Assembly: GCF_017832975.1 (NCBI RefSeq)
Contig: NZ_JAFIBI010000001.1
Span: 1,116,001-1,180,000, forward strand
DNA from: Arthrobacter sp. PvP023
Lineage (GTDB): Bacteria > Actinomycetota > Actinomycetes > Actinomycetales > Micrococcaceae
Direction: 5' to 3'
Length of the DNA: 64,000 nucleotides
Shown: positions 18,210 to 25,157 of the stretch, in pieces
Layout: every line of letters begins with the position of its first letter
Position numbering within the stretch: the first letter of the stretch is position 1
The notes under the pieces: model-generated
Databases searched by the model: none
The model's input: only the letters and a program-made list of their open reading frames with translations
Told to the model about the DNA's origin: nothing
Position numbers and translations under genes: made by a program

Positions 18210-18430
18210 TGAATGTTCCTCCTGGTCGGGTCCGGATGCGGAGCGCACCCGGACGTACTGCTCAATCAAATGTTTTCGTATTATGGATATTATTATCTAC
18301 TTTGTGGAAACACAAGCCCCGCCCGTGCATCGACGGAGGGCGATGCGTGCTGTATCTTGGGACTTCTAAGCAATTTTTTTCACGATGTGGATAAGAGTTG
18401 TCGGAATCGATACCGCAGGAGACCACGGTT
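18210..18430. promoter_or_regulatory. AT-rich divergent promoter region, malic enzyme / IclR gene, with degenerate operator at 18295-18309
   Basis: About 220 bp of unusually AT-rich sequence between divergent genes. At 18295-18309 it contains ATCTA-CTTTG-TGGAA, a degenerate form of the TTCCA-N5-TGGAA dyad found at 24746, 42354 and 46859. GTTTTCGTATTATGG at 18273 shares GTTTTCGTATT with the aceE upstream region at 42156. It probably holds both promoters and the IclR binding site; exact elements are inferred. Confidence 0.45.
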
Positions 18431-19186
18431 ATGGCTGAAAAAGCCCCGGGAGGCGTGCAGTCCGTTGAGCGCGTCTTCGAACTTTTGGAACTGATCACTG
18501 ACGCCGGCGGAGACGTCACGCTCAGCGAGCTGTCTTCCTCCACCGACCTGCCTCTTCCCACGATCCACCGCCTGCTGCGCACCCTGGTCACGCTGGGCTA
18601 CATCCGCCAGCTGCCGAACCGGCGGTACGCACTCGGTCCCCGGCTCATCCGGCTCGGCGAAGGTGCCAACAAGCAGCTCGGTGCACTCGCGCGTCCGCAG
18701 CTCAAGTCCCTCGTGGACCGGCTGGGGGAGACGTCCAACATGGCTGTCCTGGACTCGGACATGGTCATCTACGTGGCCCAGGTGCCGTCCCTGCACTCCA
18801 TGCGCATGTTCACCGAGGTGGGCCGCCGCGCGCACACCCACGCCACCGGCGTCGGCAAGGCGATCCTGGCCCAGCTGGATGACGAGACGGTCCGCGGAAT
18901 CGTCCAGCGCAGCGGCATGCCCACGCCCACCCCCAAGAGCATCGGTGACATCGACTCCCTGCTCCTTGACCTCAAGCTGATCCGTGAACGCGGCTATTCC
19001 ATCGACGAGGAGGAGCAGGAGATCGGCGTCCGCTGCTTTGCGATGGCAGTCCCCAACGCGCCGACGCCCACGGCCATCTCGGTGTCCGGGCCGGTGTCGC
19101 GCGTGGACCAGTCCTTCGCCGAACGCGCCGTGCCGCTCCTGCGCGAAGCAGCCCAGACGATCTCCGACGAGCTCAACCAGAACTGA
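18431..19186 (+). CDS. IclR family transcriptional regulator
   Basis: A 251-residue IclR protein with an N-terminal winged HTH at about residues 6-70 (GVQSVERVFELLELI, then LSELSSSTDLPLPTIHRLLRTL) and a C-terminal ligand-binding domain ending in the usual VSGPVSRV stretch. Members such as AllR and IclR sense glyoxylate or related small acids. The divergent ureide-to-malate operon makes glyoxylate, allantoin-derived or similar ligands plausible. Start at 18431 is preferred over an upstream in-frame TTG because AGGAGA lies 9 nt before it. Candidate target sites of IclR-like geometry occur elsewhere in the window. Confidence 0.93.
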   Translation: MAEKAPGGVQSVERVFELLELITDAGGDVTLSELSSSTDLPLPTIHRLLRTLVTLGYIRQLPNRRYALGPRLIRLGEGANKQLGALARPQLKSLVDRLGETSNMAVLDSDMVIYVAQVPSLHSMRMFTEVGRRAHTHATGVGKAILAQLDDETVRGIVQRSGMPTPTPKSIGDIDSLLLDLKLIRERGYSIDEEEQEIGVRCFAMAVPNAPTPTAISVSGPVSRVDQSFAERAVPLLREAAQTISDELNQN

Positions 19187-19249
19187 CCTCCCGCCGTCGT
19201 AATTGCTGCCAGTTCGGCGTCACGTCGGCAAGTTCGACGGCGGTCTGTC

Positions 19250-20812
19250 CTAAACCAGCGTGCCGTCGCTGACGGTGCCGCTTTCCCCGCCGGCCGCTTC
19301 GAGCGAGATCATCGGGGACCTGCGCTCCAGCGCCCGGAAGACAACGTAGCCGAGGGCGCATCCGAGGAACCAGCTGTAGTTGCCGATCCACGTGGCGTTC
19401 ACCGCGGTGGCGCCGGTGTCGAGCAGGATCTTGGGGATCAGCACGGAGGCAATGGAGATTGCGCCGCTGATGGCCACCGCCTTGACGGCGTTCGGGTTGT
19501 AGCCGTTCCGAAACCAGTACCGGCCGGTGGTCTTCAGCGTGTACATGTCGTCCACCCAGACCTTCTGGCGGCTCACCACGTAGTACCCGGCGATCAGGAT
19601 GCCGAACAGCGGGCCTATCAACGCGCCCAGGACGCCCAGTGTGTAGTGGATCGCGTCGTTGTTGGAGTACCAGTTCCACGGGGTCAGGATGACGGAGCCG
19701 ACGGCGGCAATCATGCCGCCTGCCCGCCAGCTGATTTTCTGCGGGCTGACATTGGAGAAGTCGAACGCGGGCGAGATGAAGTTGGCCACGATGTTGATGC
19801 CCACGGTGGCGATGACGAAGGTGAGCCCGCCCAGCAGCACGGCGAATACGGTGTCAATTTCCTGGACGGTCTTGACCGGGTCCGTAATGAGGCGGCCGAA
19901 CACCGGAATGGTGGCCGAGGCGGTGATGACGGTCAGGAGCGAGAAGAACAGGAAGTTCACCGGCAGGCCGAGGAGGTTGCCCTTCTTGACCGCCGTGTAG
20001 CTCTTGCCGTACCGGGCGAAGTCGCCGAAGTTGAGCATCGGGCCGGAGAAGTAGGACACCACCAGGGCGATGGCGGAAATCATGACGGGGATGGAGGCGG
20101 CGAAGTCCAGGGGTGGCCCGCTGGACAGGTTCAGGCTGATGTTGCCGATGCCCGCTTTGGAGACGAGGTAGATCGCGAGGATCAGCATGACCACGTAAAC
20201 GGCGGGGCCGGCGAAGTCGATGAACTTGCGGATGCTTTCCATGCCGTTCCAGAAGAGTGCGGCCTGCGCCACCCAGAGGATGCCGTAGCAGATCCAGCCC
20301 AGGGTGGAGAGGCCCAGGAAGCCGTTCTGTTCGACGTCGTACAGCGGCGCCATGCCGGGGAAGAACTTGAGGAAGACAATGACCAGCGCTTCCGAGGCGA
20401 GGAAGGTCTGGACGCCGTACCAGGCCACTGCGATCAGGCCGCGGATGATGGCCGGGATGTTGGCGCCCTTGACGCCGAAGACGGCCCGGTTGATGACCGG
20501 GTACGGGACGCCGGTCAGCTGGCTGGGCTTTGCCACGAGGTTGCAGAAGATGTTGACGATCACGATGCCGGCCAACAGGGCTACGAGCACCTGCCAGCTG
20601 GCCAGCCCCAGGGCGAAGAGGCTTCCCGCCGTGACGTAGCCGCCGATGCTGTGGACGTCTGACATCCAGAAGGCGAACAGGTTGTAGCTGGTCCAGCGCT
20701 GGTTCTTTAGGGGGACAAGATCTTCATTGCTGAGCTGCGGATCGTAGTCGGGGAGCTGGCCGATGCGGGCGGGCGTTTCAAGCCGGGGTGCGGCCATCGC
20801 GGAGTCTGTCAT
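19250..20812 (-). CDS. NCS1 family permease (allantoin/purine type)
   Basis: A 520-residue, roughly 12-TM transporter of the nucleobase:cation symporter-1 family. The typical start NEDLVPLKNQRWTSYNLFAFW is followed by DVHSIGGYVTAG, VAWYGVQTFLASEAL and PMLNFGDFARYGK. Substrates in the family are allantoin, cytosine, uracil, hydantoin and purines; the local genes favour allantoin or a purine. It lies downstream of the RpiR gene on the same strand. A TGGAAC-N4-GTTTCA dyad is 59 bp before its ATG. Shares organisation with the second NCS1 gene at 42426 but is a distinct copy. Confidence 0.9.
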   Translation of the reverse strand: MTDSAMAAPRLETPARIGQLPDYDPQLSNEDLVPLKNQRWTSYNLFAFWMSDVHSIGGYVTAGSLFALGLASWQVLVALLAGIVIVNIFCNLVAKPSQLTGVPYPVINRAVFGVKGANIPAIIRGLIAVAWYGVQTFLASEALVIVFLKFFPGMAPLYDVEQNGFLGLSTLGWICYGILWVAQAALFWNGMESIRKFIDFAGPAVYVVMLILAIYLVSKAGIGNISLNLSSGPPLDFAASIPVMISAIALVVSYFSGPMLNFGDFARYGKSYTAVKKGNLLGLPVNFLFFSLLTVITASATIPVFGRLITDPVKTVQEIDTVFAVLLGGLTFVIATVGINIVANFISPAFDFSNVSPQKISWRAGGMIAAVGSVILTPWNWYSNNDAIHYTLGVLGALIGPLFGILIAGYYVVSRQKVWVDDMYTLKTTGRYWFRNGYNPNAVKAVAISGAISIASVLIPKILLDTGATAVNATWIGNYSWFLGCALGYVVFRALERRSPMISLEAAGGESGTVSDGTLV

Positions 20813-20871
20813 GGTTTCCTCTAAGAGATTGGGACAGCCGCCGATCCGGCCGTTTCACGCTTTCAATTAGA

Positions 20872-20887
20872 TGGAACCAATGTTTCA
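20872..20887. promoter_or_regulatory. operator-like dyad TGGAAC-CAAT-GTTTCA
   Basis: A 16-bp dyad upstream of the NCS1 permease gene. It has the same layout as 24463-24478 (uricase) and 21740-21755 (RpiR gene start). The spacing and sequence resemble sites bound by RpiR/MurR-type regulators; the local RpiR protein is the likely ligand-responsive factor (inference). Confidence 0.55.
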
Positions 20888-20915
20888 GAGCTGTTTCTGG
20901 CGCAACAATTCCTGT

Positions 20916-21740
20916 TTACTTCGCTTCGATCTCGCCGAGGGTGTCGAACATGCCCGTCACTGCGCGGACGCGCTCACGGCCGGCCCGTCCCGAGGCTATG
21001 AGCACTCCGTTGGCCAGGACACTCACCAGGCTCATGGCGGCGGCATAGCTGTCGAAGGCGTGGGTGCCGTCCACCGGGCACTCGAGCCACAGGGTGGCGT
21101 CGGCGGCAAGGCGGCGTGCGCTCGGGTCTGCGATCAGGATGGTTGCAGCCCCGGTGGCCGAGGCGGCCTGGAGGATCTTGCGGAACCCGGCGGGCCGCCG
21201 TCGGAAGCCGAACAGGACCACCGCGTCGCCTGCGCCCAGTCCGGCGAGCTCCTCGCCCAGGCTCTGTCCGGGCTGCGGCGCCACAGACACCGCGGGGCGG
21301 CACTGGAGCAACTGCTGCCGGAAGTGCAGCGCCACGGGAAAGCTGTTGCGGAAGCCGAGCAGCAGCACGGTCCGGGCGCCGGCGAGCTTGCCGCTGGCCG
21401 CCGAGAGTTTGTCCTCGTCGAGCGATTCAGCCAGGCGTTGTAGGTTTTCCTGCTCCTGCGCCCAATGGGCGGCCAGGCCGCCGTCGGACGATTGCGGACC
21501 CAGCGGCATGCCGCTGGAACGGATGGACCGGGTATGTTCCTTGACCTCGTTGAAATCCTCGAAGCCGAGGCGGCGGAACAGCCGGCTCATGGTGGCTTTG
21601 GAAACACCGCTAAGCCTGGCAAGTTCGGCGGCGTTGTAGACGGCGAGGTCGCCGAGGCGGTCCAGGAGCGTGTCTGCCGCCTTTTGTTCCTGGGGGCTCA
21701 GCTCCGCATAGTGCCGTTCGATTCGTTCATCGATCCTCAT
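20916..21740 (-). CDS. MurR/RpiR family transcriptional regulator
   Basis: A 274-residue regulator with an N-terminal RpiR HTH (LARLSGVSKATMSRLFRRLGF, residues about 38-58) and a C-terminal SIS domain from about residue 110 (VLLLGFRNSFPVALHF; DAVVLFGFRRRP). SIS domains bind sugar phosphates or related ligands; in purine clusters such regulators have been linked to ureide or purine use. Co-oriented with the NCS1 permease gene downstream (103 bp). A TGAAAC-N4-GTCTCA dyad overlaps its start codon, suggesting autoregulation. Confidence 0.91.
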   Translation of the reverse strand: MRIDERIERHYAELSPQEQKAADTLLDRLGDLAVYNAAELARLSGVSKATMSRLFRRLGFEDFNEVKEHTRSIRSSGMPLGPQSSDGGLAAHWAQEQENLQRLAESLDEDKLSAASGKLAGARTVLLLGFRNSFPVALHFRQQLLQCRPAVSVAPQPGQSLGEELAGLGAGDAVVLFGFRRRPAGFRKILQAASATGAATILIADPSARRLAADATLWLECPVDGTHAFDSYAAAMSLVSVLANGVLIASGRAGRERVRAVTGMFDTLGEIEAK

Positions 21741-21755
21741 GAAACAACCGTCTCA
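21740..21755. promoter_or_regulatory. operator-like dyad TGAAAC-AACC-GTCTCA at RpiR start
   Basis: Third member of the TGRAAC-N4-GTYYCA set. It begins at the last base of the RpiR start codon and runs upstream, where binding could block initiation. Confidence 0.45.
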
Positions 21756-21762
21756 CAGCAGA

Positions 21763-21821
21763 AAGCGCGAACGGACACTTGCGGCCCTTCGCAAAGGGGC
21801 CGTAACTGTCCGTTCGCGCTT
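21763..21821. repeat. nested inverted repeat, 15-bp outer arms
   Basis: Outer arms 21763-21777 (AAGCGCGAACGGACA) and 21807-21821 are perfect complements. An inner 6-bp stem (CGGCCC / GGGCCG) lies at 21782-21787 and 21797-21802. It sits 19 bp after the stop of the xanthine/urate permease gene and may end its transcript, although no T-run follows. Confidence 0.65.
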
Positions 21822-21839
21822 GTTGTGCCAGTCTGCGGG

Positions 21840-23342
21840 CTAGTGGTCAGATTTCGACGCCGACTCCACCGGCACTTCCTTGCCGTCGCAGTCGATCAGC
21901 TTGCCGTCTTCGAAGCGGTCGCCGTGGGCCAGGCACTTGAGATCCTCTTCGCGGACCACGCGTCCCGTTCCGGCCACGAACACCGACTGGTTCTCGGAAT
22001 TGCCGGCCTTGAGGTGGTTGAAAAGCAGGTTCAGCAGGATGGCCATGACCGCGGCCGAGCTGATGCCCGAGTGGAAGATCGTGCCGAACCAGGACGGGAA
22101 CTTGTCATAGAACGCCGGCGCAGCGATCGGGATCATGCCGAAGCCGATGGACGCCGCCACAATGATCAGGTTCATGTTGTTCTTGTACTCCACTTTGGCG
22201 AGTGTCCGGATGCCGCTTGCGGCAACGGTTCCAAATAGTACGACGCCGGCACCGCCCAGGACGGGGGTCGGCACCGCTGCGACTACCCGGCCAAGTACCG
22301 GCAGCAGGCCGAGGATCACCAGGATGAGGCCGCCGGCGCTCACCACGAAGCGGCTCTTGACGCCGGTGATGGCCACGAGGCCAACGTTCTGGGCGAAGGC
22401 GCTCTGGGTAAAGGAGTTGAACAGCGGGGAAATGGCGCTGGAGAGCATATCGGCCCGCAGGCCGTCGCCGATGCGCTTGGAGTCCACCTTGGTGCCGACG
22501 ATCTCGCCGACTGCGATGATGTCCGCGGAGGTCTCGGTAAGCGTCACCAGGATGACGATCAGCATGGAAATGATCGCCGCGAGCTCGAAAGTGGGCGGAC
22601 CGAATGCGAACGGGGTGGGGAAGGCGACGATCTCGCCCTGGCCCACCTTGGAGAAATCAGCCATGCCGAAGGCGAACGCAATCACAGTGCCCAGCACCAT
22701 CGCCAGCAGGATGGAAAGCCTCGAGATAGCCGCGTTGCCCACCTTGCTCAGGAGCAGCACGATCGCCATGGTGGCCGCGGCCAGGCCGATGTTGGCCATG
22801 CTGCCGTAGTTCGGGGCCTTGTTGTTGCCGCCCATGGCCCAGTTGGCCGCTACCGGCATCAGGGTCAGGCCAATGGTGGTGATCACCGTGCCCGTCACCA
22901 CCGGCGGGAAGAATCGGATGATCTTGGAAAACAGGGGAGTGATGAGCAGGCCGATCAGTGAGGCTGCAATCACCGAGCCAAATACCGCCTGGATACCGCC
23001 CCCGCCGTGGACGATCGCCACCATGGTGGAAACACCGGCGAAGGAGACGCCCTGGACCAGCGGGAGCTTCGACCCGAAGAACGGAATACCGATGGTCTGC
23101 AGTATCGTGGCAAGGCCGCCGACGAAAAGGCAGGCGGCGATCAGCAGGCCGATGTCCTGTGACGACATGCCGGCGGCTGCGCCGATGATCAGAGGCGGGG
23201 CGATGATGCCGCCGTACATGGTGAGGACGTGCTGGAAGCCGTAGGCGAACGTGCTTCCGAGGGGCAGCCGCTGGTCTTCGGGGCGATCAGACTTTGTGCG
23301 GCCGGCGGCGGCTGCGGCGGCCGATTTCTTCTTGGTGTTCAT
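21840..23342 (-). CDS. NCS2 (NAT) family xanthine/urate permease
   Basis: A 500-residue, roughly 14-TM nucleobase:cation symporter-2 of the UraA/UacT/PucJK group: LPLGSTFAYGFQHVLTMYGG at the start, LPLVQGVSFAGVSTMVAI, the QNVGLVAITGVKSRFV signature in TM10, and AGVVLFGTVAASG. The segment upstream, 187 bp away, is uricase on the same strand, so urate or xanthine is the probable substrate. The C-terminus is acidic and hydrophilic. A 22-bp spaced duplication covers the start codon and upstream leader. The N-terminus is Lys/Ala-rich (MNTKKKSAAAAAAG). Confidence 0.92.
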   Translation of the reverse strand: MNTKKKSAAAAAAGRTKSDRPEDQRLPLGSTFAYGFQHVLTMYGGIIAPPLIIGAAAGMSSQDIGLLIAACLFVGGLATILQTIGIPFFGSKLPLVQGVSFAGVSTMVAIVHGGGGIQAVFGSVIAASLIGLLITPLFSKIIRFFPPVVTGTVITTIGLTLMPVAANWAMGGNNKAPNYGSMANIGLAAATMAIVLLLSKVGNAAISRLSILLAMVLGTVIAFAFGMADFSKVGQGEIVAFPTPFAFGPPTFELAAIISMLIVILVTLTETSADIIAVGEIVGTKVDSKRIGDGLRADMLSSAISPLFNSFTQSAFAQNVGLVAITGVKSRFVVSAGGLILVILGLLPVLGRVVAAVPTPVLGGAGVVLFGTVAASGIRTLAKVEYKNNMNLIIVAASIGFGMIPIAAPAFYDKFPSWFGTIFHSGISSAAVMAILLNLLFNHLKAGNSENQSVFVAGTGRVVREEDLKCLAHGDRFEDGKLIDCDGKEVPVESASKSDH

Positions 23343-23371
23343 GGCAGACTTTCTTGGTGTTCATGGCAGAC
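23329..23371. repeat. tandem 21-bp direct repeat over the permease start codon
   Basis: The 21-bp sequence TTCTTGGTGTTCATGGCAGAC (given here only as starting TTCTTGGTG and ending GGCAGAC) occurs at 23329-23349 and 23351-23371. The second copy puts another ATG 22 nt upstream of the permease start, out of frame. Confidence 0.8.
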
Positions 23372-23430
23372 GTCTTTGTCTGGCTAACGGTGTCTGGCTA
23401 ACAGTTGTGAATCGTTGATGGCTCCGGGCC

Positions 23431-23497
23431 CGGAGTTTTTGTCCAGATAATGGCCGCTTAGGGGTGCTAAGGCCTCGATATCTGGACAAAAACTCCG
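23431..23497. repeat. extragenic palindrome, GAGTTTTTGTCC family, copy 1
   Basis: Perfect 19-bp arms at 23431-23449 and 23479-23497 (core GGAGTTTTTGTCCAGATA) with a 29-nt spacer that has its own GGCC ends. It lies between uricase and the permease gene. First of five related copies in the window. Confidence 0.85.
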
Positions 23498-23529
23498 AGC
23501 CGGCGGAGCGGGCGGGCGCTAAGAGCGGT

Positions 23530-24438
23530 TTAGCAGAAGCCGGCGATGCCGGACCAGGCGATATCCGCCGGGGTGGCGTCCTCGCGCTGGACCGTGGCCT
23601 CGATCAGGCCGTAGGGACGGTCTGCGGCGAAGAAGACCTCGTTGGGGTTGTCGAGGCCGAACGGGGAGAGGTCCACCAGGAAGTGGTGCTTGTTGGGCAT
23701 CGAGAACTTGATTTCGTCGATCTCGCTGTGCGCTTCCAGGACCTTGGCGCCCATGTCGAACAGGGTCTGCTGCAGGGCGTGGGAGTACTTTTCGGTGAAG
23801 CCCTCCAGCAGCAGGCTCTTGACGTCCTCGTAGCTCTTGTTGAAGTCGAGTGCGCTGAAGTCCGTGTTGGCGTTGAAGCGCCAGCGGGCCGAAACATCCG
23901 TGGCCAGGATGCGGTCAGTGGTTTCCGGCAGGGTGGTGTACTTGTCCCGCGGGTAGCCGACGAAGCCGGACTGGGTGGACTTGAGGACGGTGAGGTCCTT
24001 CAGTCCGGAGATGAGGTGAGTGGCCGCGCCGTCGCGGACCAGCACCGCAGTGCGGACTTCCTGGCCGTTGCGCACGAAGGAGTGGTCGTGCTCGGCGCCG
24101 TGGGCCTGGATCCGGTCCCAGCTGTAGGACTCGGCTTCCCAGCGGCCGCCGGTGACCCAGTCGAAGCTGGAGGTGAAGTGCTCGCCCAGCCGCAGGAGGA
24201 AGGCCTCGGGTGAGCCGACGCCTTCACGGGCAAACGCGTAGATGGTGTTCTTCTGCGTGTCCGTGGCCACAACGTGGCTGTTGTCGCCCTCAAGGTGTGC
24301 GGCGGCGAAGTCCCCGCGGAGCTGCGAGGTGACGTTCAGGTCTTCGATCTCGTGGCGGTCGGTGTCCCTGGTGATCTTGACGACCCGGACTTCGGCCTTG
24401 CCGTACTGGTTCTGGCCGAGGATGATTTTGCTGCTCAT
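23530..24438 (-). CDS. factor-independent urate oxidase (uricase)
   Basis: A 302-residue cofactor-free uricase that oxidises urate to 5-hydroxyisourate with O2. It starts with IILGQNQYGKAEVRVVKI (catalytic Lys in YGKAEV), has the active-site Thr in VATDTQKNTIYAFA, and NKHHFLVDLSPF near the C-terminus. Closely resembles the well-known Arthrobacter globiformis enzyme. Two T-fold domains; a tetramer in the family. HIU hydrolase and OHCU decarboxylase genes are not adjacent. A perfect TGGAAC-CTAG-GTTCCA dyad is 24 bp before the ATG. Confidence 0.96.
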   Translation of the reverse strand: MSSKIILGQNQYGKAEVRVVKITRDTDRHEIEDLNVTSQLRGDFAAAHLEGDNSHVVATDTQKNTIYAFAREGVGSPEAFLLRLGEHFTSSFDWVTGGRWEAESYSWDRIQAHGAEHDHSFVRNGQEVRTAVLVRDGAATHLISGLKDLTVLKSTQSGFVGYPRDKYTTLPETTDRILATDVSARWRFNANTDFSALDFNKSYEDVKSLLLEGFTEKYSHALQQTLFDMGAKVLEAHSEIDEIKFSMPNKHHFLVDLSPFGLDNPNEVFFAADRPYGLIEATVQREDATPADIAWSGIAGFC

Positions 24439-24462
24439 GGTCTGTTCCCAACTTCCGTGATG

Positions 24463-24478
24463 TGGAACCTAGGTTCCA
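24463..24478. promoter_or_regulatory. perfect operator-like palindrome TGGAAC-CTAG-GTTCCA
   Basis: A 16-bp perfect palindrome 24 bp before the uricase ATG. Best member of the TGRAAC-N4-GTYYCA set shared with the NCS1 permease and RpiR genes. Confidence 0.6.
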
Positions 24479-24530
24479 TCATTGAAATTAAGCGCGTGTT
24501 ACACACGCGTTTCTGATGGAGCCGACCCAA

Positions 24531-24563
24531 CAAAAAAGAGCCGGCATCCAATGACGCCAGCTC
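24531..24563 (-). terminator. Rho-independent terminator upstream of uricase
   Basis: On the minus strand GAGCTGGC (24563-24556) pairs with GCCGGCTC (24545-24538) across a 10-nt loop, followed by six T. It lies 93 bp before the uricase ATG, pointing towards that gene. It ends either a small RNA or an attenuated uricase leader. Confidence 0.75.
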
Positions 24564-24660
24564 ATTACGACCCTGCCTGCTGCTCCCAGGTTACGTGACC
24601 TACGCCACGAGTTGACTTAAAGCGTAGCCGAGCATCGCCGTGGTGTACATCACTAGCTGA
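24564..24660 (-). ncRNA. putative structured leader RNA or small RNA upstream of uricase
   Basis: Minus-strand sequence leading into the terminator at 24531-24563. Visible pairings are CTACGC with GCGTAG (24627-24622 and 24605-24600) and an overlapping AGGT/ACCT hairpin, followed by GGGAGCAGCAGG. It has no convincing ORF and matches no riboswitch class I know. The 5' end is not defined. Could be an attenuator controlling uricase or an independent sRNA. Confidence 0.4.
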
Positions 24661-24693
24661 AAAATCGGATTGTGACCGGCGGCCTCCCGGACC

Positions 24694-24723
24694 ATTGACG
24701 AATACCGGGCAGCGCTCTACGAT
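24694..24723 (+). promoter_or_regulatory. promoter for the small ORF at 24799
   Basis: TTGACG at 24694-24699 and TACGAT at 24718-24723, spaced 18 bp. The operator-like dyad lies 22 bp after the -10 box, in a position to act as a roadblock. The second NCS1 gene has the same arrangement. Confidence 0.5.
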
Positions 24724-24745
24724 ATTTCACATAGCAAAAGTTATT

Positions 24746-24760
24746 TTCCATTTTGTGGAA
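24746..24760. promoter_or_regulatory. operator-like dyad TTCCA-TTTTG-TGGAA
   Basis: A 15-bp dyad of the type also found at 42354-42368 and 46859-46873. Size and symmetry fit an IclR-family site, and the window encodes one IclR protein at 18431. Confidence 0.55.
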
Positions 24761-24798
24761 GTTGAGAGCTTAACCAAACCACCTCGGAGGAGGATCAG

Positions 24799-24996
24799 AT
24801 GTACCAGCAGGACACAACGCCGGTTGCACCGGCACCGACGGCGGCACCTTCAGTCCCGGAGTTCTACCTCCCCCTCGGAGGCGGAACGGATCCGGACTTC
24901 TACCTGCCTGCAGACCGGGAGCACGTCCCGGGCCGCTTCTCGCACTGGGTCCACGGCCTGCCGGGCTTCGGCGGCCAACGTTCGCAACGAGGCTGA
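24799..24996 (+). CDS. small protein with FYLP repeat, 65 aa
   Basis: A 65-residue ORF beginning MYQQDTTPVAPAP. It has a Pro/Ala-rich N-terminus, a duplicated (E/D)FYLP motif at residues 21-25 and 33-37, and a Gly/His/Trp-rich C-terminus. No signal peptide or TM segment. It has a strong GGAGGAGG ribosome-binding site, a recognisable promoter and an operator-like dyad, so expression is likely and regulated. It is divergent from the uricase leader region. No family recognised; a small accessory or regulatory protein of purine use is a guess. Confidence 0.6.
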   Translation: MYQQDTTPVAPAPTAAPSVPEFYLPLGGGTDPDFYLPADREHVPGRFSHWVHGLPGFGGQRSQRG

Positions 24997-25028
24997 CGAC
25001 ACGCATCTTCGCTGACGACGCGTAAAAA

Positions 25029-25070
25029 GCCTGGCGACACCCGAATCCGGGTGTCGCCAGGCCTTTTGCG
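25029..25070 (+). terminator. strong hairpin terminator, 15-bp stem
   Basis: Perfect 15-bp stem (25029-25043 with 25048-25062), 4-nt loop, TTTT after it on the plus strand and AAAAA before it. Suited to bidirectional termination between the small ORF and the converging LigD-type gene. Confidence 0.85.
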
Positions 25071-25157
25071 TGTCGCCGGGCACTTTGCGTGTCGCCGGGC
25101 CTTTTGCGTGTCGCCAGGCCTTTTGCGTGTCGCCGGGCCTTTTGCGTGTCGCCTGCG
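25063..25157. repeat. five tandem ~19-bp repeats of the terminator 3' arm
   Basis: Units of CTTTTGCGTGTCGCCRGGC at about 25063, 25083, 25101, 25120 and 25139. Each copies the right arm and T-run of the preceding hairpin. The last unit touches the stop of the LigD-type gene. Likely slippage expansion. Confidence 0.85.

Noticed and set aside
16912..18369. 485-residue open frame antisense to malic enzyme
   Set aside because: Low-complexity Ser/Arg/Thr protein with no motifs; coding shadow.
24531..24660. 4.5S SRP RNA
   Set aside because: GGGAGCAGCAGG resembles part of the SRP loop, but the GGAA tetraloop and conserved symmetric loop are absent.
25063..25157. CRISPR-like array
   Set aside because: Units abut without unique spacers and copy a terminator arm; no cas genes.
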